Source of the DNA: Nitrospinota bacterium
GTDB taxonomy: Bacteria > Nitrospinota_A > UBA7883 > JACRLM01
Length of the DNA stretch: 42,372 nt
NCBI GenBank assembly: GCA_016235255.1
Contig: JACRLM010000043.1
Location: forward strand, 1 to 42,372
Direction: 5' to 3'
Part shown: positions 7,326-15,213 of the stretch, piece after piece
Layout of the letters: each line of letters begins with the position of its first letter
Position numbering within the stretch: position 1 is the first letter of the stretch
Made by a program: the position numbers and the translations under genes
The notes under the pieces: generated by a model
The model's input: the letters and a program-made list of their open reading frames with translations, nothing else
Told to the model about the DNA's origin: nothing
Database searches by the model: none

Positions 7326-10295
7326 ATGAAAATATTGGGGCTGGACATAGGGACAAATTCCATAGGGTGGGCGGTCATCGAACGGGATGACGAAAAACAG
7401 GACGACGTGGCCGGAAACGGAAAAATACTTGGCTCAGGGGCAAGAGTGTTCACCGCCCCGGTGGAAGACAAGACCGAAGCGCCAAAGAATCAGGAACGCA
7501 GGGCGAAACGGGGGGCGCGGAAAATCCTTGCGCGGCGCCGGATGCGGATGCTAAGCCTTGCTAACGTTCTTATTTCAGCGGGGATGTTGCCAGCATACTT
7601 CCTTGATAACGAAGCAGAGCGGTTAAAGCTTTGCAACTCCATAAATCCTTATCAGGCTCGCACGGACGGTCTGGAAAGGATGCTTTCCCTTCACGAGTTT
7701 GGCCGCGCTTTATTTCACATGAACAAAAGACGCGGTTTTAAAAGCAACCGCAAGGCCGACAGGAAAGAAAAGGACAAAGACAAAAGCAAGGTTCTGGGCG
7801 CGATCAAGGAACTTTCGAAAAAGATAGGCGGGGACACTCTTGGCCAATATCTCTACTCACAAAATGGCGGGATATCCATCCGCAAGCAATACACCCACCG
7901 CGACATGTATGAAACTGAGTTTGATAAACTTTGGGCCGTGCAATCCGCCCATCATTCCGCGCTGACGCAAGACCTTAAAGTAAAAATCCACCGGGCGCTT
8001 TTCTTCCAGAGGCCGCTCAAGTCGCAGAAAAACCTTGTGGGATTTTGCGATCTGGAGAAAAAATTATGGAAGACGCCTGAAGGGCGCTTTATAGACAAAG
8101 GCCCGCGCCGCGCCGCCAAGTCCCACCCAATGGCACAGAGAATCAGAACCTTGCAGGACATCACCAACCTTAAAATCAACGGCGCTCCTCTTAACGAAAC
8201 GCAACGCAAGGACATCATAGTTGCCATTGACGGGAAGGAAAAGCTGACTTGGGCGCAGGTTAAAAAAGTTGCGGGACTGCATAAGGAGACAAAGCTAAAC
8301 CTGGAAGAAACCGGTAAAAAGCACATTCCTAGCGATTATACATCTTTCAATATTGCAAGAGCCCTGGGCGGCAAATGGGGTGCTCTGGACGAAGCAAAGC
8401 GGGAATGTTTATATACCGACCTTGCGACAATTGAAAACGAAGCGGCGTTAATCAAACGCCTTACCGGGGCTTGGAGCTTTTCAAAGGAAGAGGCGGAAGT
8501 TCTTGCCAAAGTGGAGTTGGAAGATGGTTACGCCGCCCATTCTTTAAAAGCCATCAAAAAGCTGTTACCACATATGGAAGCCGGACTCACCTATCCAGAA
8601 GCCAAAATCAAGGCGGGCTACGGCGCTGTGAGCGGCGCCAGTGGTGGACTTGGCCAACTTCCCGAACCGCCGCAAATGCGAAATCCTGTTGTCCAAAAAG
8701 CGTTGTATGAAACCCGCAAGGTAGTAAACGCCATCATCCGGAAATTTGGTAAGCCTGACATCATCCGGGTGGAACTGGCGCGGGACGCCAAACAACCCAA
8801 GAAGGTGAAAGATGATCGGTTAAAGCAAATACGTGATCGAGAGGAGGAGAACGAAACTATAAATAACGATCTTAAGAATGAATTCGGTGTAGCCAAGCCG
8901 ACAAGGGAGGATAGGGAAAAGTACCGCCTTTGGATTGAGTGCAATCAAACCAGTCCCTATTCAGGTAAAACCATAGGCAAGCAGGAACTATTCGCAGCCG
9001 ATGTTCAGGTGGAGCATATTCTCCCATGGCAGCGTTCACTCGATAATTCCTACATGAACAAGACGCTATGTTTCCACACGGAAAATCTGGGAAAAGGGGA
9101 CAAAACACCTTTTGAAGCATGGGGTCACTACGAACAGAAATGGGGCGAAATTGAAACGAGAATCCAAAACTTTCCGCCTTCGAAACGCCGACGGTTCTAC
9201 ATGACCGAAATCCCCGATGGCTTTCTGGACAGCCAGTTGACTGACACGCGATATATCACAAAGGAAGTGTGCGCCTATTTAAAAACAACCGGGGTGCGTG
9301 TTGATACGAACAAGGGGCTTTTCACCGCATGGCTAAGGGGTGAATGGGGCCTTTATGATATTTTGCCCAGGCGCAATTACGATCTGAAAGCCGGCAAGGA
9401 CCGCTCCGACCACCGCCATCACGCTCTGGACGCAATAGTCATTGCCCTAACCGGCCCATGGCAGGTTCATGTGATGAGCAGGGCTACATCACGCGGTGAT
9501 GGACGGATGCGTTACTCAAACTTTCCGGCCCCTTGGCCCAACTTCCGCGATGACGTTAAGACCGCCATTGACGAAATCATCGTCTCCCACCGCGCCACAC
9601 GCAAGATTCGCGGGGCGCTTCATGAAGAAACTTCGTATGGGGCGACATCGGAAAAAGGTGTTTTCGTCCGGCGAAAGGCGATAGAGAGCATGACACCCGG
9701 TGAAGCGGAGCGGATCAGGGATGCGCGCATCAAGGATATGGTTCAAAAACGGATTGAGGAGCATGGAGGTGATTATAAAGCCGCGCTCAAAACCGAATTT
9801 GTCATCGGCAAGAATCCGGTAAAAAAGGCGAGGATCACCGTCAACATGGGCGTGGACACTGTTTTCCCCATCAAAGACGAAACTGGCAAGGCTTACAGGT
9901 ATGTGACATATGGCAACAACCACCATATCGAGATCGTCAAGAATCTGAAAACCGGAAAACATGAAGGGGTTGTTGTTACCACCATGGAGGCCGCCCGGCG
10001 CGCCCGAATTGGGAAGCTGGCCATTATCCAGCGCGATCACGGGGCGGATTATGAGTTTGTGATGTCCCTTTCCATCAATGAGATGGTGAAGATACCGGTG
10101 GATGGAGGGTTTGAGTATTATAGGGTGCAACTTCTAAACCAAACATCAAAGCAAATCACGTTAAGAAAACATACCTCTGCGGATATAACAGATAACTCAA
10201 CAAGGCTCATGCCTGTCCCTAGCTCATTACTAGGAACTGGAGCGCAAAAGGTAATTATCTCCCCCATTGGCGATGTTTTTCCAGCACATGATTAA
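7326..10295 (+). CDS. cas9: Cas9 nuclease, compact type II-C
   Basis: RNA-guided double-strand DNA endonuclease, 989 residues, within the II-C size range. RuvC-I is at the N terminus (GLDIGTNSIGWAV, catalytic D7). An arginine-rich bridge helix follows (about 58-75, RRAKRGARKILARRRMRM), then the REC lobe. RuvC-II holds E483 (IIRVELARD). The HNH domain has VEHILPW with H564, plus N578 and N587. RuvC-III is DHRHHALDAIVIAL with H699 and D702. A C-terminal PAM-interacting region spans about 750-989. All catalytic residues expected from SpCas9/NmeCas9 comparison are present, except that the residue before the HNH histidine is E563 where many Cas9s have Asp. The protein is lysine-rich and its DNA looks more A/T-rich than its neighbours. 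Its stop overlaps the cas1 start. No csn2 or cas4 follows, consistent with II-C. Confidence 0.97.
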   Translation: MKILGLDIGTNSIGWAVIERDDEKQDDVAGNGKILGSGARVFTAPVEDKTEAPKNQERRAKRGARKILARRRMRMLSLANVLISAGMLPAYFLDNEAERLKLCNSINPYQARTDGLERMLSLHEFGRALFHMNKRRGFKSNRKADRKEKDKDKSKVLGAIKELSKKIGGDTLGQYLYSQNGGISIRKQYTHRDMYETEFDKLWAVQSAHHSALTQDLKVKIHRALFFQRPLKSQKNLVGFCDLEKKLWKTPEGRFIDKGPRRAAKSHPMAQRIRTLQDITNLKINGAPLNETQRKDIIVAIDGKEKLTWAQVKKVAGLHKETKLNLEETGKKHIPSDYTSFNIARALGGKWGALDEAKRECLYTDLATIENEAALIKRLTGAWSFSKEEAEVLAKVELEDGYAAHSLKAIKKLLPHMEAGLTYPEAKIKAGYGAVSGASGGLGQLPEPPQMRNPVVQKALYETRKVVNAIIRKFGKPDIIRVELARDAKQPKKVKDDRLKQIRDREEENETINNDLKNEFGVAKPTREDREKYRLWIECNQTSPYSGKTIGKQELFAADVQVEHILPWQRSLDNSYMNKTLCFHTENLGKGDKTPFEAWGHYEQKWGEIETRIQNFPPSKRRRFYMTEIPDGFLDSQLTDTRYITKEVCAYLKTTGVRVDTNKGLFTAWLRGEWGLYDILPRRNYDLKAGKDRSDHRHHALDAIVIALTGPWQVHVMSRATSRGDGRMRYSNFPAPWPNFRDDVKTAIDEIIVSHRATRKIRGALHEETSYGATSEKGVFVRRKAIESMTPGEAERIRDARIKDMVQKRIEEHGGDYKAALKTEFVIGKNPVKKARITVNMGVDTVFPIKDETGKAYRYVTYGNNHHIEIVKNLKTGKHEGVVVTTMEAARRARIGKLAIIQRDHGADYEFVMSLSINEMVKIPVDGGFEYYRVQLLNQTSKQITLRKHTSADITDNSTRLMPVPSSLLGTGAQKVIISPIGDVFPAHD

Positions 10296-11169
10296 ACGGA
10301 CGGTCGAAATATCATCGGGGGCGGCGCATCTTTCCCTGCGGCTAAAACAGCTTGCGGTAAAAAGAGATGGCGAGGATGAAGTGACCGTGCCGCTGGAGGA
10401 TCTGGGGATCCTCGTTATCAGCCACCCCCATGTCTCCATCACCAACGCCTTGCTGGCGGAATGCGCGGCTCAAAACATTGTTGTTATATTTTGCGACGGT
10501 AAACACATGCCCGGTGGGGCCATGCTCCCCTTTAGCGGCCACACCACCCAGGCGGAGACCATGGAGGCGCAGATAGCCGCCAGCCAACCGGTGAAAAAGC
10601 GGATATGGCAGTCCATCATCGAGGCAAAAATCGCGGGCCAAGCCAAAGCGCTGGAGGCGTGTAGTGGCAAAGGAAAAGCGCTTTTCGAAATGGCCAAAAA
10701 GGTTAAGTCCGGCGACACGGAAAACATGGAGGCCCGCGCCGCCCAATATTATTGGCCCAGGCTTTTCGGAAAAGATTTCCGGCGGGACAGGGAAGGTGGC
10801 CCTCCCAACTCCATCCTCAACTATGGTTACGCCATCGTCCGCGCCTCCGTGGCGCGCTCCCTCGTTGGGGCCGGGCTACATCCTTCGTTGGGCGTCCAAC
10901 ACCGCAACCGATACAACACTTTTCGTTTGGCCGACGACGCGATGGAGCCGCTCCGCCCGATAGTGGACATGAAAGCTTACGCGCTATGGAAAGAAAACCC
11001 TGAGGTGGATGTGGAAAAGGAGACAAAACGGGTGATGCTGGAGATATTGGCCATGGATTTGGCGTTCAATGGCGGCAAGGAGCCATTCATGGAGGCGATG
11101 GCACATTACGCCGCGTCTTTGCGGCGCGCCATCGCCGATGGCGAAACGCTTGCGATACCGGAATGGTAA
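10288..11169 (+). CDS. cas1: Cas1 integrase of the type II-C adaptation module
   Basis: Metal-dependent integrase that, with Cas2, inserts new spacers. With the ATG at 10288 the protein has 293 residues and starts MIKRTVEISS, as type II Cas1 proteins do. That ATG overlaps the end of cas9, whose TAA lies at 10293-10295. An in-frame ATG at 10267 would add seven residues. Putative metal ligands are E148 (NMEARAA), H205 (GVQHRNRYN) and D217/E220 (DDAMEPLRPIVD), all in the expected order. It ends at 11169, 20 bases before the supported cas2 start. Confidence 0.95.
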   Translation: MIKRTVEISSGAAHLSLRLKQLAVKRDGEDEVTVPLEDLGILVISHPHVSITNALLAECAAQNIVVIFCDGKHMPGGAMLPFSGHTTQAETMEAQIAASQPVKKRIWQSIIEAKIAGQAKALEACSGKGKALFEMAKKVKSGDTENMEARAAQYYWPRLFGKDFRRDREGGPPNSILNYGYAIVRASVARSLVGAGLHPSLGVQHRNRYNTFRLADDAMEPLRPIVDMKAYALWKENPEVDVEKETKRVMLEILAMDLAFNGGKEPFMEAMAHYAASLRRAIADGETLAIPEW

Positions 11170-11189
11170 GCTTTGGAGGGTTCCGCTCC

Positions 11190-11495
11190 ATGTGGATTGT
11201 TCTGATGTTCGATCTGCCAGTGGTGGAGCCGGAGGAACGCAAGGCGGCCAACAGGTTCCGCAAGGACTTAAAACTTTGCGGATTCACCATGATGCAATTG
11301 TCCGTATATACACGGCACGCCGCCAGCGACGAAAATGCCCAGATTCACTTAAAAAAGGTGAAGGGATTTTTGCCGGACAAAGGGGAGGTGCGGTCACTAA
11401 TGATCACCGACAAGCAGTTTGAGCGGATGCAGGTTTTCTATGGAAAAATGCGCAAACCGGCGGAACGCGCCCCGGCCCAGCTGGAGTTTTTATGA
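11190..11495 (+). CDS. cas2: Cas2, adaptation complex subunit
   Basis: 101 residues starting MWIVLMFDLPV, the typical Cas2 first beta strand with the conserved Asp (D8), followed by RFRKDLKLCGFTMMQLSVYTR. I preferred the ATG at 11190 because GGAGG lies ten bases upstream (11175-11179) and the family begins there. An upstream in-frame start at 11163 would overlap cas1. It forms the structural core of the Cas1-Cas2 complex. The gene ends 49 bases before the first repeat of the array. Confidence 0.95.
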   Translation: MWIVLMFDLPVVEPEERKAANRFRKDLKLCGFTMMQLSVYTRHAASDENAQIHLKKVKGFLPDKGEVRSLMITDKQFERMQVFYGKMRKPAERAPAQLEFL

Positions 11496-11510
11496 ACTGA
11501 AGGCTCTAAT

Positions 11511-11544
11511 AGGCCCTGCAAAACCAACCGGTTCCGCAGAGCCT
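11511..11544 (-). other. Hairpin at the trailing end of the CRISPR array (pre-crRNA sense)
   Basis: On the minus strand this is a 15-bp stem with a GGTT loop, abutting the last repeat at 11545. Three positions are G-U wobbles in minus-strand RNA but would be mismatches in plus-strand RNA, so the fold belongs to the leftward transcript. No clear U-tract follows. It may terminate or stabilise the array transcript and limit antisense reading into cas2. Confidence 0.6.
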
Positions 11545-12176
11545 ATTATATCAGATAGGAGCCTGCGCGGAATCCACAACGATGGCAGCCGAGGGGAAAG
11601 CACATCAAAGATTATATCAGATAGGAGCCTGCGCGGAATCCACAACGCTCAGCACCGCCGCAAGTTTTTTGCCGTCATTATATCAGATAGGAGCCTGCGC
11701 GGAATCCACAACGCCTATCGGTATCAGCCATTTTATACCTCTAATTATATCAGATAGGAGCCTGCGCGGAATCCACAACGCGGATACAACCTGTCCGGAG
11801 ACATGAACTATTATATCAGATAGGAGCCTGCGCGGAATCCACAACCGCCTCGTTATGATCCCAATCGTATTCCATATTATATCAGATAGGAGCCTGCGCG
11901 GAATCCACAACGCAAGGTCTGCCAGTTCAATGCACAGCATATATTATATCAGATAGGAGCCTGCGCGGAATCCACAACTATTTGCCGGATTTTCCAGAAA
12001 TTGCTGGAATTATATCAGATAGGAGCCTGCGCGGAATCCACAACGTGATATCGCGGTGATATCATCTTGTTCCAATTATATCAGATAGGAGCCTGCGCGG
12101 AATCCACAACCGTATCGTATGACTGATCTGGATGGGCCGAATTATATCAGATAGGAGCCTGCGCGGAATCCACAAC
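11545..12176 (-). CRISPR. Type II-C CRISPR array: 10 repeats, 9 spacers
   Basis: Ten identical 36-bp repeats start at 11545, 11611, 11677, 11744, 11810, 11876, 11943, 12009, 12075 and 12141. The spacers between them are 30 or 31 bp. In the crRNA sense (minus strand) the repeat begins GTTGTGGATTCC and ends CTGATATAAT. Orientation follows from the anti-repeat in the tracrRNA and the promoter box at each repeat's 3' end. No terminal repeat is degenerate. The leader side should therefore be the right end, next to rng. Spacer targets cannot be judged from the window. Confidence 0.98.
12141..12149 (-). promoter_or_regulatory. Extended -10 promoter inside each CRISPR repeat (rightmost copy shown)
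   Basis: The last nine bases of the crRNA-sense repeat are TGATATAAT, a perfect TGn-TATAAT extended -10. The same box occurs at the first nine plus-strand bases of all ten repeats. Transcription would start about 7 nt into the next spacer, as established for Neisseria meningitidis type II-C arrays. Each crRNA could then be made from its own promoter. Confidence 0.75.
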
Positions 12177-12193
12177 GACCCGTTAAAAATAAA

Positions 12194-12246
12194 TTACAAA
12201 ATGCCATGCTGCGCCTGTTTCATAGGCACAGCATGGCATTTTGTAA
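12194..12246 (-). terminator. Strong hairpin between rng and the CRISPR array
   Basis: 18-bp perfect inverted repeat (12194-12211 and 12229-12246) with an inner 4-bp GCCT/AGGC stem. On the minus strand it is followed by a T-rich tail (AATTTATTTTTAACGGG), so it is the likely terminator of rng. It begins only 17 bp from the rightmost repeat. Confidence 0.75.
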
Positions 12247-12270
12247 AACATTGAACATGAAAAAAACAAA

Positions 12271-13797
12271 CTACACCGCCTTCACTTCAAATCTTTCCTG
12301 GTGCAGCTTGGCGTCGGGATTTATCACTATCTCCACATCAAGCTCTTCTTCCATGTGGTCCAAGTGGGCGCTTTCTTCCTCGAACAGAAGTTCCGCGACT
12401 CCGGGCGACACTTCGCATATTATCTTCTTCTCCCCGCCGGGCGCATGGGAGGCCACGCGGCGTATCTCCCGGTACAGCTCGTACAGCACCGTGAGGGTGG
12501 ACTTCACCACCCCGCGCCCGTCGCAATAGGGGCATACTGTGGTCAACGTCCGCGAAAGCGAATCGCGCACCCGTTTTCGGGTCATCTCCACAAGCCCAAG
12601 CTCGGATATTTTCAGGATGTTCGTGCGCGACCTGTCCCCCCGCAGCGCCTGGTTGAGCGCGGAATAGACCTTTTCCTTGCTCTCTTCCCGCTCCATGTCT
12701 ATAAAGTCTATTATGATAAGCCCCCCCAGGTTGCGAAGCCTAAGCTGATAGACGATTTCCTTCACAGCCTCCAGGTTGGTCTTTAATATCGTCTCTTCCT
12801 GGTTGTGCTTGCCGACGAACTTGCCGGTGTTCACGTCTATGGCGGTGAGCGCCTCGGTCTGGTCTATCACGATATACCCGCCCGACTTTAGCCACACGCG
12901 CCGGCCCAGGGCGCGCTCTATTTCTATCTCTATCCCGTGCGCGTCGAATATCGGTTCGGCGGCGGTGTACTGCTCTATCGCCCCGCTTATCTCCGGCAGG
13001 TACGACTCGCAGAAGGCCACCGCCCGTTCGAACTCGTCCCGGTCGTCTATCACCACGCTTGTCACGTCCTTGTTGAAAAGGTCGCGGATGGAGCGCTGGA
13101 TGATGTTCAGGTCGTGGTACAAAAGGCTGGGGGTGGGGGCTGTCTCGTATTTTGATGTGATGGAGGCCCACAACTTGTCCAAAAACTCGATGTCGTGGGC
13201 CAGGTCCGCCTCGTCCCGCCCCTCGGCGGCTGTGCGTATGATGTACCCGGAGCTGTTTTTCTTCAGCCGCCGCACGATGTCGCGCAACCGTTTTTTCTCC
13301 GCGTCCCCCTCTATCCTGCGGGACACGCCCACCTGCCCCGTCCCCGGCATGAACACAAGGTAACGGCCCGGGATGGTGACATAGCAGGTGATCCTGGCCC
13401 CCTTGGCGCCCATGGGGTTTTTGGACACCTGCACCATAAGTTCGCTTCCTTCGCGCAGGATGTCCTCGATTTTCGGCGCCCCATGGTCGTTGGGGGCTCC
13501 TTCCATTTCCACCTCTTCGTCGTGCGGCGCCCCCCCCTCGCCGCCGGCCATATAGCCGGATACGCCGCCGGATGGTTTGCCTATGTCCGAAACGTAAAGG
13601 AAACCGGCCCGAGGCAAACCCACGTCAACAAAGGCAACCTGTATTCCCGGCAGCACTTTTGTGACCTTCCCTTTATAGATGTTGCCGACGATCCCCTGTT
13701 CGGCCTTGCGCTCGATGAAAAGTTCCGTGAGCAGCCGGTTTTCAAGCAGGGCGACCCTGCTTTCCGACGATGTGATGTTGCAGATGATTTTCGACAC
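12271..13797 (-). CDS. rng: Ribonuclease G/E family endoribonuclease
   Basis: Single-strand-specific endoribonuclease for rRNA maturation and mRNA decay, 508 residues, the RNase G size class without a long degradosome tail. An S1 domain spans about 35-150 (GNIYKGKVTKVLPGIQVAFVD), interrupted by an acidic/glycine-rich insertion near 75-105. The catalytic DNase I-like part shows both conserved aspartates, in LTAIDVNTGKFVG and GLIIIDFIDM. A zinc-link motif CPYCDGRG sits near residue 420. The start is GTG with a G-rich stretch upstream and no in-frame ATG nearby. A promoter with an extended -10 lies about 40 bp upstream, and the gene ends in the hairpin next to the CRISPR array. It is likely monocistronic. 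Confidence 0.93.
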   Translation of the reverse strand: MSKIICNITSSESRVALLENRLLTELFIERKAEQGIVGNIYKGKVTKVLPGIQVAFVDVGLPRAGFLYVSDIGKPSGGVSGYMAGGEGGAPHDEEVEMEGAPNDHGAPKIEDILREGSELMVQVSKNPMGAKGARITCYVTIPGRYLVFMPGTGQVGVSRRIEGDAEKKRLRDIVRRLKKNSSGYIIRTAAEGRDEADLAHDIEFLDKLWASITSKYETAPTPSLLYHDLNIIQRSIRDLFNKDVTSVVIDDRDEFERAVAFCESYLPEISGAIEQYTAAEPIFDAHGIEIEIERALGRRVWLKSGGYIVIDQTEALTAIDVNTGKFVGKHNQEETILKTNLEAVKEIVYQLRLRNLGGLIIIDFIDMEREESKEKVYSALNQALRGDRSRTNILKISELGLVEMTRKRVRDSLSRTLTTVCPYCDGRGVVKSTLTVLYELYREIRRVASHAPGGEKKIICEVSPGVAELLFEEESAHLDHMEEELDVEIVINPDAKLHQERFEVKAV

Positions 13798-13835
13798 GGC
13801 CCCGCCAGGTGATAATAGTATTAAAAAATCAAGGA

Positions 13836-13844
13836 ATTATAGCA
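13836..13844 (-). promoter_or_regulatory. Extended -10 promoter of rng
   Basis: The minus strand reads TGCTATAAT, a perfect extended -10, about 40 bp upstream of the rng GTG. The -35 region is weak, as is normal for extended -10 promoters. Confidence 0.6.
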
Positions 13845-13902
13845 TATGTGGGGATGCAATGAAGTGATTGGACGTGGTTTGACACTGACGAGATAAAACA
13901 AA

Positions 13903-13936
13903 GCCGCCCGGCGGGGAAACAATCCCGCCGGACGGC
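13903..13936 (-). terminator. Rho-independent terminator of the lipoprotein gene
   Basis: 13-bp arms (13903-13915 and 13924-13936) with one mismatch, followed on the minus strand by TTTGTTTTATC. It lies 35 bp after the stop of the 13972-14787 gene. Confidence 0.8.
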
Positions 13937-13971
13937 AAGATCAAAACACAAAACGCACGGTCATCGCAGTA

Positions 13972-14787
13972 TCAAGTTGCCGTGAATATCACAGTGCAAT
14001 CGGCTGTGATGGGGCCTGTGGTGTAGGTACCCTCGCCAAACATTTGGTTAATCGGCACAGTCCAATCGCCTGCGGGACATGTACCACCGACTATCTGCCC
14101 TGGAAAGCCAGACACAACAAACGATATTGTTGATCCGGAGGCCACCGGCTGGGCAGTGTTTGGGTTGGAAACAGCCCCCAATAAAGCGCTCGGGGTCACC
14201 GTGTATTGCGCAGAGGTTACCGTCGGTGGCGGATATACGCAGCTGCCGTCGTTCACGATGTTGTGGTAGTCGTAGTTGAGCGCCGCCGGATCAGCGCACC
14301 CCGAATATTGGCAAATCCCGGGGGGACCATATACCGTGGCGCTGGGATCGTAGTTTTCAGCGTGATAATCGGTGCATCCCATTATATCCGGGGGAGTGGC
14401 GTCCACCGCCGCTGAAGATGAATCCGACTCATTGCCGTCCCCGTCCACGCCGGTGACAACGTAATCATAGGCGCCTCCATTGTGGGCGTTCTCGCACGAG
14501 GTCGCGGTAACATGGCCGCACACCAGGGTACCGTCCACCTTGGCCGAGTTGCGGGCTGTGGCGGCCTGGGCGTAAACGTTATAACTTGCGGCGCCCGGCG
14601 CCACGGTCCAGCTTATTACATCCGACGCTTCCCCGCGGACCACCGTAACTTCCGTTGGGGCGGAGGCTGATGAGGCCGTGGAGCCGGCTGTATTGGAATA
14701 TCCGCCGCCGCAGGCCGTGAGAGTAGCGCCGATCAGGAAACAAATTGAGATAGCGGCAAATACTCGGCCGCGTAAAGTTCTTTCCAT
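13972..14787 (-). CDS. Predicted lipoprotein with fibronectin-like domain and Cys-rich GCTD repeats
   Basis: 271 residues. The N terminus has a basic start, a hydrophobic stretch and the lipobox LTAC, so it is probably lipid-anchored and exported. A fibronectin type III-like segment follows (about 45-135, with SYNVYA and YDYVVTGVDGDGNES). Next come two short Cys-containing repeats (MGCTDYHAENYDPSA and SGCADPAALNYDYHN), a pattern seen in secreted proteins of many marine and environmental bacteria. The C-terminal part (about 190-271) is unrecognised. I chose the ATG at 14787 because it places the signal peptide at the N terminus; the frame is open 27 codons further. Function unknown, perhaps surface binding. 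Confidence 0.75.
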   Translation of the reverse strand: MERTLRGRVFAAISICFLIGATLTACGGGYSNTAGSTASSASAPTEVTVVRGEASDVISWTVAPGAASYNVYAQAATARNSAKVDGTLVCGHVTATSCENAHNGGAYDYVVTGVDGDGNESDSSSAAVDATPPDIMGCTDYHAENYDPSATVYGPPGICQYSGCADPAALNYDYHNIVNDGSCVYPPPTVTSAQYTVTPSALLGAVSNPNTAQPVASGSTISFVVSGFPGQIVGGTCPAGDWTVPINQMFGEGTYTTGPITADCTVIFTAT

Positions 14788-15213
14788 ATTATAAGTAGTC
14801 CCCCATATATTGAATAACAGCCACTTGCTGGTCCTTCGGAAAGATAGCGGAGAATCCCCCGGCAACACCTGAAATAGTACCCAGATTGAACTGTCTTATA
14901 TTGTCGGATATGTCGAGTTGTGAGATATGGACTAAAACATATGCGAAAAGGATTTTTTTATTACTTTGGGGCAACTTGATAACTGCTTCGATATGAAAAG
15001 TTATGATTAGTAAATGTAACGATTTAGCTGCAGGATGGTTTTAAGCCGGGTATGCCAAGGGAGGAGCGAATTAATAGGCGAGTATAATCGTTTCCCGATC
15101 AACGGGGTGTTTGGGCGCCGTGTCCTTATATAGGCCGGAGTCCCACCTGCAAGATGCTGGCGCCGCAATAAAATATTTCTCCTCTCTCCCGCCATATCCC
15201 ATAAACTTGTGCG
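14788..15213. other. Divergent intergenic region, no gene seen
   Basis: 426 bp, more A/T-rich than its surroundings, between the divergent lipoprotein and bioF genes. Short open frames of about 60 codons have no family resemblance or ribosome site. A TATAAT at 15083-15088 on the plus strand lacks a clear -35. I see no riboswitch consensus. Confidence 0.6.

Noticed and set aside
12045..12063. Internal GTGATATC duplication in the eighth spacer
   Set aside because: It is confined to one spacer and most likely reflects the invading sequence, not a second repeat unit.
14788..15213. Possible riboswitch or small gene between the lipoprotein gene and bioF
   Set aside because: No c-di-GMP, TPP or biotin-type consensus is seen, and the short open frames lack ribosome sites and family resemblance.
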